A stretch of DNA of 64,000 nucleotides from Streptoalloteichus hindustanus. GTDB lineage: Bacteria > Actinomycetota > Actinomycetes > Mycobacteriales > Pseudonocardiaceae. This document shows positions 28,601 to 43,685 of the stretch, piece by piece. A program made the position numbers and the translations under genes. Under the pieces are notes generated by a model. That model was given only the letters and a program-made list of their open reading frames with translations, did not search any database and was not told the origin of the DNA. The first letter of the stretch is position 1, and each line of letters begins with the position of its first letter. The stretch covers positions 248,001 to 312,000 of the forward strand of contig NZ_FQVN01000005.1 of the NCBI RefSeq assembly GCF_900129375.1, given 5' to 3'.

Positions 28601-30221
28601 GGGCGTTGGAGGACGCGCTCGCCCGGGGTGGCGCCGCGCCCTCCGGCCTGATGCCCGAGGTCCAGCGGCGGGGACTGCACAGCCTCCTCCACCTGGCCAG
28701 GGCGCTCGGCGCGGCCGAGAACGGCGGTCCGACGCGGCTCGTGGCCGTCACCGGAGGGGCACAGGAGGTGCTCGGCGACGACCTGCGCCACCCGGAGCAC
28801 GCCACCGCGCTCGCCGCCGTCAAGATCATTCCTCGGGAGTACCCGGGGATGGCCTGCACCGCGGTGGACCTCGACCTCACGCGGCTGGACCGGGACCTGG
28901 ACTGGTTGGCCGAGCGCGTGGTCGACGAGCTCCTGGCCGCCAGGGAGTCCACTGTGGTCGCCTACCGCGGTCGACGTCGGTTCCGGCTCGACCACGCGCC
29001 CTGCCCGCTGGAGCCGGGCGATCCGGCCGCGGGACCACGCCCTGGCGGGGTGTACCTGGTCTGCGGCGGGCTCGGCGGGATCGGCCTGAACCTCGCCGAG
29101 GACCTCGGCCGACTCCCGGCGAAGGTGGTCCTGACCCACCGGCGTCCGTTCCCGGCCGCCGAGGACTGGGCCGACCACCTCGCCACCCACCCGGCGGACG
29201 ACGCCACCAGCGTCGCGATCAACCGCCTGCGGGGGATCACCGAGGCCGGCGGCGAGGTCCTCGTGGCACCGGCCGACCTCACCGATTCGGACGCGGTCCG
29301 CGCGGTGGTGGCCGAGGCGGAGCGCCGTTTCGGTCCGCTCACCGGAGTGGTGCACGCCGCCGGTGTGCCTGACACCGCCGGGGTGATCCACCGCCGCACC
29401 ACCGCCGACACCGAGGCCGCCATCGCGGCCAAGGTGCACGGCACCGCGGTGCTCGACGAGGTGCTGGGTGACCGGCCGCTCGACTTCTTCGTGCTGTGCT
29501 CGTCCATCGGCTCGGTGCTGCACAAGCTGAAGTTCGGCGAGGTCGGCTACGTCGCCGGGAACGACTACCTGAACGCCTACGCCGCCTATCGCGCGGCCCG
29601 CCGGCCGGGGATCACGACCGCGATCGCGTGGACGGACTGGCTGGAGTCCGGGATGTCGGCCGTCGCCCAGGAACGGCTCGTCGACCGCTACGACACGGGT
29701 GGCACACAGTCCACAGTAGACAGTGCGTCGGTCGGGCCGGCGGGCGACCTGCTCGGCGCGCTGACCCGGGACGAGGGCGTCGAGGTGTTCCGGCGCGTGC
29801 TGCGCGCCGGTCTCGGCCCCCAGGTGCTGGTGTCCACACAGGACCTGGACGCCCTGCTCGCCCGGCACGACGCCTACACCACGGGCGACCACCTCGCGGT
29901 GGTGAGCGGGCTGAGCGCACACGGCGGCCGGTCCCGGGCGCGGTTGAGCACCGCGTACGCGGCCCCGCGGTCCGACCTCGAACGCACGCTCGCCGGCTGG
30001 TACGCCGAACTGCTCGGCTACGACCAGATCGGCCGCGACGACGACTTCTTCGAACTGGGCGGCGACTCGCTGCTGGCGCTGCGGCTGCGGTCGATGGTGC
30101 GCTCCGGATACGGCGTGGAGGTGTCGGTGGCGCAACTGTTCGACGCGCCCACCGTCACCGGACTCGCCACCCTCGTCGGACACGCGGTCGGCGGCGACCC
30201 CGACCGGCAGGAGGTGGTGTT

Positions 30222-30225
<4 letters not shown>
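25624..30225 (+). CDS. tlmVIII: Type I PKS module KS-AT-KR-ACP without methyltransferase (BlmVIII/TlmVIII-like)
   Basis: A 1533-aa single PKS module that extends the Ala-ended peptide by one malonate and reduces the new ketone to a hydroxyl. KS has Cys179 (SACSSS), EAHGTGT and NIGHLDAAAG; AT has GHSLGE with Ser615 and HAFHS, the malonyl-CoA type. KR has GGLGGIG and a YxxxN with Tyr1309; the stereo motif reads PDT where B-type KRs have LDD. ACP has Ser1482. About 275 residues lie between the AT end and the KR Rossmann motif, enough for the KR structural half only, so no C-methyltransferase is present. Bleomycin's PKS has one; the product here should be the unmethylated 4-amino-3-hydroxyvalerate, as in tallysomycin. 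It is coupled to both neighbours by GTGA overlaps. Confidence 0.94.
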
Positions 30226-33643
<3,418 letters not shown>

Positions 33644-33647
<4 letters not shown>

Positions 33648-36600
33648 CGTCGACCCGAGCGCGCTCCGCCCGCACCATCGTGGACGTGGCCCGGCACCAC
33701 GCCGAGACCACGCCGTCCCGTCCCGCCTACGTGTTCCTGCCGGACGGCGAGACCGAGTCCGAGCGGTTCGACTTCGCCGGCATCGACCTGCGTGCCCGCG
33801 CGATCGCCGTGGCCCTGCGGGAGCGGGGCATGGTCGGGGAACGCGTCCTGATCGCCTACCCGTCGGGCTCCGCCTACGTCCAGGCGATCCTGGGATGCCT
33901 GTACGCGGGCGCGATCGCCGTGCCGTGCGACGCTCCCGAGCGAGCGTCCAGTGTGGAGCGACTGACGGCAGTGGCCGGGGACGCCGCTCCCGCGCTGACG
34001 CTGGCGGCGGCCGACGGGCCGTTGGCCGGGCGGATGCCGCTGTTCGACATCACGACGGTGTCCGACGAGGCGGCCGAGAGCTGGAGCGCGCCAGCGCTCG
34101 ACGTCGACGCTCCGGCCTTCCTCCAGTACACCTCGGGATCGACCCGCACCCCGCGCGGCGTCATGGTCAGCCACGCCAACCTCCTGGCGAACGAGGAGGC
34201 GATCCGCCGGACCTGCGGCCACGACCAGGACTCGACGTTCGTGGGCTGGCTGCCGCTGTTCCACGACATGGGCCTGGTGGCGAACGTCCTCCAGCCGCTG
34301 TTCCTCGGATCGCTGTCGGTGCTGATGCCGCCGTCCGCCGTCCTGCGGCATCCCATCCGCTGGTTGCGCGCGGTCACCCGGTACCGCGCGCACACCAGCG
34401 GTGGACCGAACTTCGGCTACGAGCTGTGCGTGGAGCGGACGAGCCCGGAGGAGCGCGCCGAGCTGGACCTGTCCTCGTGGCTGGTCGCCTACAACGGCGC
34501 GGAACCGGTGCGGGCGGCCACCCTCCGGCGGTTCGCCGAGGTCTTCACGCCGCACGGTTTCGCCTCCACCGCGCACTTCCCGTGCTACGGCTTGGCGGAG
34601 GCCACCCTCCTGGTTTCCGGCACCCCCAAGGCGGAGGCACCGTTGGTGCTCACCGTCGACCCGGCGGAGCTGCGGCAGGGTCGGGTGACGCCGGCCGTGG
34701 AACCGGCCCCGGGCACGGGGTCGGTGGGCACCGGATCGTTGGGCACCGGATCGTTGGGCACTGAGTTGGTGAGCTGCGGGAAGGTCGCCGTGGACACCGA
34801 GGTCCGGGTGGTCGACCCGGAGACGGCGCGTCCGGTGGCCGACGGCCAGGTGGGCGAGGTGTGGGTCCGCGGACCCGGCGTGTCCGGTGGTTACTGGCGC
34901 GATCCGGACGAGTCGGACACGGTGATGCACGCCCGGCTCGGCGAGGAGGGGCCGTACCTCCGCACGGGCGACCTCGGCTGTCTGCTGGACGGCCAGCTCT
35001 ACCTGACCGGCCGGCGCAAGGACCTGCTCGTCGTGCGGGGGCAGAACCACTACCCGCACGACCTGGAGTGGACGGCCGAACAGGCGCACCCGGCGCTGCG
35101 GCCGAGCTGCGGGGCGGCCTTCGCCGTGGACGACGGCGACCGGGAACGGCTGGTGCTCTGCTACGAGCTGCGCGCCCCGGTGTCGGACCTCGCCGACGTG
35201 GCCGAGGCCGTGCGCCGGGAACTGTCCCGCCGACACGGGGTCGAGCCGCACGAGCTCGTCTTCCTGGAGCGCGGCGGTGTCCCGAAGACGACGAGCGGCA
35301 AGGTCCGCCGCCAGAGCTGCCGACAGTCCTACGTGGACGGAAAGTTGCCGGTGCTGGCCGTGGTCCCGCTGGCCGTCGGGGACGCCCGGTCGGACATGGC
35401 CCTGCCCTCGCTGGCGGATCTGGCCGAGCTGGACCCGGCACAGCGGGTTCTGGTTCTCGCGTCCGCGCTCCGCGACGCTCTGATCGCCCGCGCGGGCGTC
35501 GCCGGTGCTCCTCCGGCGCTGGACGAGCCGCTCTCCGCGATGGGCGTGGACTCGCTGGCCCTGATGGAACTGGGCCACCACGTCGAGGCGTGCTACGGCG
35601 TCGTTCTGGGGCCGGGCGTGTTGTTGGGTGACACCGGAGTCCGCGAGGTGGCACAGCGGATTCTCGATGCCGCCGAGGAAGTCTCGGAGAGCTCCGCGCC
35701 CACCCCACCCGTGGCCGACCCGACGTGGCTTCCGCTCACGGGCGGACAGCGCGCGTTGTGGTTCGAGCAGGCGTTGGCGCCCGAGTCCGGGGCCTACCAC
35801 CTCGCGCGCGCGATGCGGATCGAGGGACGGTTGGACGTCGCCGCGTTCACCCGCGCCTTCGACCGGCTGGTCGCCCGCCACGCCGCGCTGCGGACCCGTT
35901 TCGCCGTCCACGACGGCCAACCCGTGTGCCGTGTCGATGACGAGGGACCGCGTCTGGTCATCACCGAGGCGGGACCGGCGGAGGACAGCGCGCTGACCCG
36001 GCAACTCGCCACGCTGGCCGACGAGCCGTTCGACCTGCTGGCCGGACCACCGGTGCGGGCCGTGCTGTTCCGACGCGACGCCGAGGCGTCCGTCCTGTTC
36101 CTGATGGTGCACCACCTGCTCGCCGACTTCTGGTCGTTCGTCGTGGTGATGCGGGACCTGGCCGCGCTCTACCGCGAGGAGACCGGCGGAGACGCGGCGG
36201 ACCTCCCGCCCCCGCGGGTGGGGCACGCCGACCTCGTGCGGGCCGAGAACCTGGCCGCGGACTCGCCCTCGGCCGAGCGCCAGATCCGGTTCTGGCGCGA
36301 GACTCTCGCGGAGGCGCCGGCCGCCCTCGACCTTCCCACCGAGCGGCCAGAACCGACGCGCCGGACGTTCGAGGGCGCGACCCAGACGTTCCGCGTGCCG
36401 GCCGAGCTGACCGACCGCCTCCGGGACCTGGCTCGCGCCGAGCGCTGCACGCTCTTCACCACCCTGCTGACCGGATACCAACTCCTGCTCCACCGGTACG
36501 CCGCGCAGCAGGACATCGTGGTGGGCACGTTGCTGGCGCGCAGGGAGCGCGCCGAGCTCGCCAACCTGGTGGGGTACCTGGTCAACCCCCTGCCGATCCG

Positions 36601-39600
36601 CTCCCGGTTCGAGGCCACCGAGCCGTTCCGGGCGCTGCTGCTGCGCACTCGTCGGTCCATTGTGGACGCGATGGAGCACGCCGACGTCCCGTTCGACCGG
36701 TTGGTCGGTGAGGTGGCCCCGGTCCGACTCCCGGGCCGCGCGCCGCTGGTGCAGAGCCTCTTCGTGATGCAGCGGGAGTACGGCCCCGCCGCCGACGGCT
36801 TCCGCGCGTTGGCACTCGGGGTTCCCGGGAAGCTCCCGCTGGGCGACCTCGCCGTGGAGACGGTCCCGGTTCCGCGTCGGTGGGCGCAGCTCGACCTGAC
36901 GCTGTCCATGGCCGAGGTCGATGGCGAACTGGTCGGTGTGTGGGAGTACCGCACGGATGTCCTGGCGGAGCCCGCTGTCTCGGCGATGACCCGGCACTTC
37001 CTGCGGCTGCTCTCGGAAGCCGTGGCCGAACCCGACCAGCCCGCCGGGAATCTCGACCTGCTGTCCACAGAGGAGCGTGGTGAAGTCCGGCGCGGCGCGA
37101 CCGGGCCGGAACGCCCTCGCGACGGTGCTTCCCTGCACGATCTCGTGGCGCGCGCCGCGGCCCAGCGACCCGACGCCGTGGCGGTGATCGCCGACGACGC
37201 GAGCGGCGTCCCGGTTCAGATCAGTTACCGGGCGCTCCAGCGCGCGGCGACCCGGATCGCGGCGCGACTGGGGGAGCGGGGTGTCCAGCCCGAGGAGCCG
37301 GTGGCGCTGCTGGTGGAGCGGGGTTCCGCCCTTCCCCTCGGATACCTCGGCGTGCTCAACGCGGGCGCCGTCGTGCTCCCGCTCAATCCGGAGGACCCGG
37401 ACCACCGCCTGTCGACGGTGCTCGCCGACAGTGGTGCGCGCACCGTGCTCACGCAGCGATCGCTGGTGGATCGCGCCGGCGGGCTCGGCGCGCACGCCGT
37501 GGCTGTGGAGGATCTGCTGACGGCCGACGGGGACGGCCACACCCGCGGTATCCATCCCGAACAGGCGGCCTACCTGCTCTACACGTCCGGATCGACCGGG
37601 AAGCCGAAGGGCGTCCTGGTGCCGCAGCGCGGCATCGTGAACCGGATTCTCTGGATGCAGGAGGAGTACCAGCTCGGTCCGGGCGAGCGGGTCCTGCACA
37701 AGACCCCGGTCACCTTCGACGTGTCGTTGTGGGAGCTGTTCTGGCCGCTGGTCGCCGGCGGCTGCCTGGTGATCGCGCGTCCCGGCGGGCACCGCGATCC
37801 CGCGTACCTGCACGCGCTCATCGCGCGGCACCAGGTGTCCACCGCGCACTTCGTGCCGTCGATGCTGGGGCCGTTCGTGGCGGAGCGGGCGCGGGGAGAG
37901 GCGTTGCCGTCCCTGCGGCGGGTGGTGTGCAGCGGTGAGGTTCTTTCGCCGGAGCTGTGCCGGCGGTTCGCCGCGCTGTTCGACGCGGAGCTGCACAACC
38001 TCTATGGGCCAACCGAGGCATCGGTTGACGTCACGGCCTGGCGTTGCTCCGCGCGCGAAACCGGGGCCGTCCCCATCGGACACCCCATCGCCAACACGAC
38101 ATGCGTGGTGCTCGACGAGCGCCTGCGTGTCCTGCCCGCCGGAGTGACGGGCGAACTCCACCTCGGCGGGGTCGGGCTGGCCCGCGGCTACCTGAACCGC
38201 CCGGAGCTGACGGCCACGAGCTTCGTGCCCGACCCGGACGGGACCGGGGAACGGCTCTACCGCAGCGGAGACCTCGCCAGGAGCCGGGCCAACGGGGTCC
38301 TGGAGTACCGGGGGCGGCGCGACGACCAGACCAAGATCGCCGGCAACCGGGTGGAGCCGGGCGAGGTGGCCGAGGTGCTGCGCGGGCAGCCCGAGATCAC
38401 CGACGCGGCCGTGGTGGCGCGGGACCAACGCCTCGTCGGCTACGTCGTGGCGGACCGGCCGGTGTCGGCCGAGGCGCTGCGGGCCAGGCTCCGGGATCTC
38501 CTGCCCGCCTTCCTGGTTCCCGCCGCCATCGTCCAACTCGACCAACTTCCGCTCACCAGCAGCGGAAAGCTGGACGCCCGCGCTCTGCCCGTGCCGGTGG
38601 AGCGCGCCGCTGACAGCGAGCCACCCCGTGGCGACACCGAGCACCGCCTGGCGGAGATCTGGCGGGAGCAGCTCGGTGTGAGCGGCCTGGGCGTCACCGA
38701 CGACTACTTCACCCTCGGCGGCGACTCCATCCGCGCCATTCGGGTCGTCTCCGCCGCCAGGGACGCCGGTCTCGACCTGACGGTCACGGATCTGCTGCAC
38801 CACCGCACGGTCCGGGACCTGGCGCATTACCTCGACCGTCGCGCCGAGCCACGTCCGGACACAGTGGACGCTTCGGAGGTGGTCCCACCCTTCGCGCTGT
38901 GTCCGGCCGCCGCCGGCAGGGAAGGTGTGGCGGACGCCTACCCGATCTCGATGGCCCAACGCGCGCTGTTGTTCCACAGAGAGAACAACCCCGGGTACGA
39001 GGTCTATGTCACCAGCGTCGCCGTGCACGGCCCGCTCGACCGGGAGCGGATGGCCGAAGCCGTCGCCGGGGTGATGCGGCGACACGCCTATCTCCGCTCC
39101 TTCTTCGACCTCACCAGCTACGACGAGCCCGTTCAGCTCGTCATGGCGGACGTGCCCACCCCACTGCACGTCATCGATGTCCGCGACCTTCCGGCGACGG
39201 AGCGGCAGACCGCGTTCCAGCGCTGGTTGCACGCCGAGCGCCAGCGCCACTTCGACGTCGACCACGGGCCGCTGGTCCGGTTCACCGCCCACGACGCCGG
39301 AACGGAGTTCCGCCTGACCGTCAGCAGCTTCGGCCTGGACGGCTGGTGCGTGGCGATCGTGCTCACCGAGCTGCTCCGCCACCACCGCGAAGGCGCGGCG
39401 GGACACGCGACCCACGAGGCCGAGCACGTGGGCTACGCGGACTTCGTCGCGCTGGAACGCCAGGCCATGTCCTCTGAGGAACATCGACGCTTCTGGACGA
39501 CGGAGTTGTCAGGGGCGGAGGAGTGCCTCCTGCCGCGTTCCCCCGGTTTTCCGCGGAAGCGGACAGCGGAAGCCCGCCAGCACCGGCACGTCGTCGAGGT

Positions 39601-41872
39601 GGACGCCGACGTGCACGCGAAGCTGACCGACCTCGCGGCGACGCTGGGCGTCGGGCTGAAACACGTCCTGCTCGCCGCCCACCTCCGCGTGGTCCGGACC
39701 TGGACGGGTCACAGCGACACCGTGACCGGCCTGGAGTGCAACGGTCGGCCGGAGCGGCGAGGCGGTGACCGCGTCGTCGGGGTGTTCAACAACATCGTTC
39801 CGCTGCGGCTCAACACGAGCGAACCGCGGAGCTGGGCGGAGTTGGCCAGGGCCGCGCACGCCGCCGAGGTTCGCCTCTCCCCGTTCCGCCGCTACCCGCT
39901 GGCCCAACTGCACCGCGAGCACGGAGCGGGGCGGCTCTTCGACACGCTGTTCGTCTTCACCCACTTCCACCTCTACGAGGAACTGGCCGAGGCGGGCGTG
40001 TCGGATCTCCAGGCCCCGGACCAGACCTACGTGCCGCTGACCGCGCACTTCAACCTCGACGCCTGGTCGGGGCGGTTGCGCCTGTTGCTCGACTTCGACC
40101 CGGCCGAACTGGCCGAGGACCAGATCGCCGCCCTGGCCGACAGTTACTCGCGCGCGGTCGAGGCGATGGCCACCGAGCCCGAGCGGCACCCCGCCGCGAC
40201 CGCCCTGGCCGAGGCCAGTGCTGACGCCGACGGTGGATCGGGATTCGCGTGGCCGGACAGCGTCGCGGACCTTGTGCACGACACCGTGCGACGGACTCCG
40301 GACCACGTCGCGCTCTCGGAGGGCAGCCGTCACCTGAGCTATGCCGGTCTCTGGTCCCGCGCCGGCGCACTGGCCGCCGCGCTGCGTTCCGTCGGTGTCG
40401 GACCGGAGTCGGTGGTCGGACTGTTCGCCCCGCGCCGGCTCGACACCGTCGTGGCGATGGTGGCGATCCTGCGGGCGGGCGGCGCCTATCTGCCCCTGGA
40501 CCCCACGTCTCCGCCGCACCGGCTGCGCCAACTGCTCACGGAGTCCGGAGCTTCCGTGGTGGTGCTGCCACCGTCGACGGCTCAGCAGGCCCAGCCGGAG
40601 TGGGCGGAGGGAATGACGGTCGTCCACGCCGACGCGAGGACGGAAACCCGGTCGCCCGTCCGGAGAACCCACCGGGACGCGCTCGCCTGCGTCATGCCGA
40701 CCTCCGGGTCCACGGGCGTCCCGAAACTGGTCGGCGTCCCGCACCGGGGGATGGTCAACTACCTGCGCTGGGCCGTGGAGCGGTACGGCATCGACGCGCG
40801 GACCGTCGCGCCGGTGGCCTCCTCCCCGGCGTTCGACCTCACCGTCACCTCCCTGCTCGCCCCGCTCGTCGGCGGGGGAACAGCCGAGCTGCTTCCTGCC
40901 GACGCGCCAACCACTCTCGGCGACGCGCTGGCACGGGGCCGCCACACCCTGGTCAAGCTCACCCCGGCTCATCTGGCGGCGGTGGCCGAGCAACTCGCCG
41001 CGCACGGCGGGCGGTCGAGCCTGCGCACAGTGGTGGTGGGCGGTGAGCAACTCCACGCCGGACACGTCCGTGCACTGTGGACAGTGGCTCCGGAGGCGGT
41101 CGTGGTGAACGAGTACGGGCCGACCGAAACCGTGGTCGGTTGCAGTGTCCACCAGGTCACCGACCTTCCCTCGGAGGGCCCGGTTCCGATCGGGCGGGCG
41201 ATCTCGGGCGCCAGCGTTCGGGCCGTCGACGAGTACGCATCTGGTTTTGGTGCGACGGAAGCCGCCCCCGGTGTCCTCGGCGAACTGCACGTGGGCGGAG
41301 CGGGCGTCACGCGCGGATACCTCGGCCGTCCCGCCGACACCGCCGCGGCCTTCGTCCCCGACCCCCATCGGGAGGGCGCACGGCGGTACCGGACGGGAGA
41401 CCTCGCGCGCCGCCTTCCCCACGGTGAACTGGTCTTCGTCGGCCGCGCCGACCGCCAGGTGAAGATCCGGGGCCACCGGGTCGAACTCGGGGAGCTGGAG
41501 CACACCCTGGCCGCGCACCCCGCCGTGCGCCAGGTCGCGGCGGTGACCCGCCCGGGGCCGGGCGGCCGGCTCCGCCTCACGGCCTACTGGGTGTCCGCAC
41601 CCGGGACCGAGGCCGCCACGGCCGAACTCCAGGACTGGCTGGCCCACCGGCTGCCCGCCCACCTCGTCCCGGACGCCCTGGTGCGGATGCCGGCCCTGCC
41701 GATGACCGCCAACGGCAAGGTAGACCAGAGCCGACTGCCGGACGGCGCGGACCGCGTCGCGGCGGTGCTGGAGCGGATCGAGGAACTGTCGGACGCCGAG
41801 GTGGAACGGTTGCTGGCCAACGCCCGCACGGCCGCAGGGCCGTCCCCGACCGAAGGAGGCGCGCGTGGCTGA
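33644..41872 (+). CDS. tlmVI: FAAL-ACP-C-A(Ser)-T-C*-A(Asn) synthetase (BlmVI/TlmVI-like)
   Basis: A 2742-aa protein that should start the assembly line. Residues 1-570 are a fatty acyl-AMP ligase-type domain with a YTSGSTRTPRG P-loop and an A10 Lys (TSGKVRR); an ACP with Ser637 (GVDSL) follows. The first C has HHLLADF (His823-His824; Gly replaced by Phe). A1 reads DVWHVSLVDK, a Ser code; its carrier Ser is 1695. The second C reads SSFGLDG (Ser1894-Ser1895) where HHxxxDG is expected, so both histidines are lost. A2 reads DLTKVGEVGK, an Asn code, and has no carrier after it; the carrier is on the next protein. Ser then Asn are the first residues of bleomycin's pyrimidoblamic acid. The function of the acyl ligase in this family is not known to me. 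It overlaps tlmV by 8 nt. Confidence 0.93.
34712..34765 (+). repeat. In-frame 15-nt tandem repeat in acyl-ligase domain
   Basis: Three 15-nt units (GGCACCGGATCGTTG type) plus a partial copy encode repeated Gly-Thr-Gly-Ser-Leu/Val in a loop of the FAAL domain of tlmVI. Confidence 0.75.
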
Positions 41873-43685
41873 GGAGCGATCCGAGGACCGCGTCGGCCGG
41901 CTTTCCGCCGCCCGCAGGGAGTTGCTGGCCCTGTGGCTGGCCGAGGAGCCGTCGGAGGCCACCGGGAGCACACCGCACGCCGACCCCGCGACGGCGGAGG
42001 AGCACGTGCTCGCCCGGGTGTGGCGGGAGGTCCTGGAGGTCGAGCGGATCGGCGTCGACGACGACTACTTCGCGCTCGGCGGGGACTCCATCCACGCGAT
42101 CGTGATCGTGGCCCGGGCCAGGGAGGCCGGCCTGCACCTGACGGCCCAGGACCTGTTCGAGCAGCGGACAGTCCGCGCCCTCGCCCGGCTGGCCGTTCCC
42201 GTCGAGGAAACCGAGCTCCCGGAAGCAGAAGCGCCCGACAGGGCGGATCTTCCGCTGGGGCCCATGCAGCAGGGCATGCTCTACCACTCGGTGGGCGGCA
42301 GCTCTGCCGGCGCCTACGTGGTCCAGGTGACCTGCCGGCTCGTCGGAGACCTGGACCGCGACGCCTTCCGGGCGGCGTGGCAGGAGGTGGTGACCGCCAC
42401 TCCCGCGCTGCGCGCCTGTTTCCGGTTCGCCGAGGGCGACGAGCCGCGCCAGGTCGTCGTGCCGGACGTCGTGGTGCCGATGGTCTTCACCGACTGGCGC
42501 CCTCTGTCCACAGAGGAGCGGACGGCCCGGTTGGAGGAGCACCTCGACGCTGACCGCGAGCGGGGGTTCGCGCTCTCGGAGGCGCCCCTGTCGCGGCTCG
42601 CGGTGTTCCAGGAGGCCGACGACCGGCACGTGTGCGTGTGGACGCACCACCACCTGATCCTCGACGGCTGGTCCCAGCAACACGTTCTCCGGGACGTGCT
42701 CGACCGGTACGACGCGCTGGTTCGGGGCGAGCGGACCACCCCGCCGTCCCGACCGTCCTTCGCCGCGTACCTCGACTGGCTCGCCGACCAGGACCCGGCC
42801 GCCGACGAGACGTACTGGCGCGACCGCCTCGCCGGATTCGGCGCGCCGACGCGCGTCGCCGGCCCCGGCTGTGTCGACGGACAGGTCGTCGCGGCGCGAC
42901 GCCGGGAGGCGACGCTCCGGATTTCCGAGCAGGCCACGGAGAAACTGGGCGCGTTCTGCCGAGAGCACGGAGTCACGGCGGGCAGCGTGCTCACCGCGGG
43001 GTGGGGTTTGCTGTTGGCCGGCCACCACTCCGTCGACGACGTGCTGTTCGGGGTCACCGTCTCCGGTCGACCGGCGGAACTCCCCGGCGCGACCGAGATG
43101 GTCGGCCTGTTCATCAACACGTTGCCCCTGCGCCTGAGCTGCCCGGCCGACACGACCGCGACGCGGTGGCTGGCGAACACCCAGCACACCATGGCCGAAC
43201 TCCGGGAGCACCAGCACCTCCCGCTCAGCCGGGTCGAACGGGCGGCCGGGCGGGGCCGTTCCGGCGGCCTGTTCGACAGCATCGTCGTGGTCGAGAACTT
43301 CCCCACGTGGGTCGGCGACGGCTCCGGTTCGGCGCGGTTGCGCGTCGAGGAACCCGCCGTCCTCATCGACGAGGGCTACCCCCTGGTCCTGGAGATCACC
43401 CCGGGCGCGACCGTGCTGCTGCGCGCCCGCTACGACCCGAACCGGCTCGACCACGCGCGGGTCCACGCGGCCCTGGTGGCGCTGGAAACCTACGTCGACG
43501 CCCTGGTGTCCGACCCGACGACCACCCTCGCGGTCCTGCGGACCCGGATGGTCGAGCGGTGGCAGGAGCACGTCGACGAAGGTCGCCGCAGCAGCCGGGA
43601 GCGCGGGGAGCAGCGGTTGCGCGCGGCGCGCCGTCGGGCGGAAACCGTGACCGAACCCGAGACGACCTCAGGAGGAGATCGGTGA
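41865..43685 (+). CDS. tlmV: NRPS T-C didomain protein (BlmV/TlmV-like)
   Basis: A 606-aa protein. It begins with a ~50-residue segment resembling an A-domain tail, then a carrier with Ser75 (LGGDSI) and a condensation domain of the type that starts MQQGMLYH. The active site is HHHLILDG (His261-His262-His263, Asp267), with one extra His before the canonical pair. It supplies the carrier missing after the Asn A domain of tlmVI and the condensation function missing in the degenerate first C of tlmX. The Arg/Glu-rich C-terminus may be a docking tail. GTG 41865 follows AAGGAGG; the gene overlaps tlmVI by 8 nt and tlmG by one base (TGATG). Confidence 0.92.
   Translation: MAEERSEDRVGRLSAARRELLALWLAEEPSEATGSTPHADPATAEEHVLARVWREVLEVERIGVDDDYFALGGDSIHAIVIVARAREAGLHLTAQDLFEQRTVRALARLAVPVEETELPEAEAPDRADLPLGPMQQGMLYHSVGGSSAGAYVVQVTCRLVGDLDRDAFRAAWQEVVTATPALRACFRFAEGDEPRQVVVPDVVVPMVFTDWRPLSTEERTARLEEHLDADRERGFALSEAPLSRLAVFQEADDRHVCVWTHHHLILDGWSQQHVLRDVLDRYDALVRGERTTPPSRPSFAAYLDWLADQDPAADETYWRDRLAGFGAPTRVAGPGCVDGQVVAARRREATLRISEQATEKLGAFCREHGVTAGSVLTAGWGLLLAGHHSVDDVLFGVTVSGRPAELPGATEMVGLFINTLPLRLSCPADTTATRWLANTQHTMAELREHQHLPLSRVERAAGRGRSGGLFDSIVVVENFPTWVGDGSGSARLRVEEPAVLIDEGYPLVLEITPGATVLLRARYDPNRLDHARVHAALVALETYVDALVSDPTTTLAVLRTRMVERWQEHVDEGRRSSRERGEQRLRAARRRAETVTEPETTSGGDR

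Noticed and set aside
28240-29070. Methyltransferase domain expected by analogy with BlmVIII
   Set aside because: The interval is too short and shows no SAM-binding motif; only the KR structural half fits.
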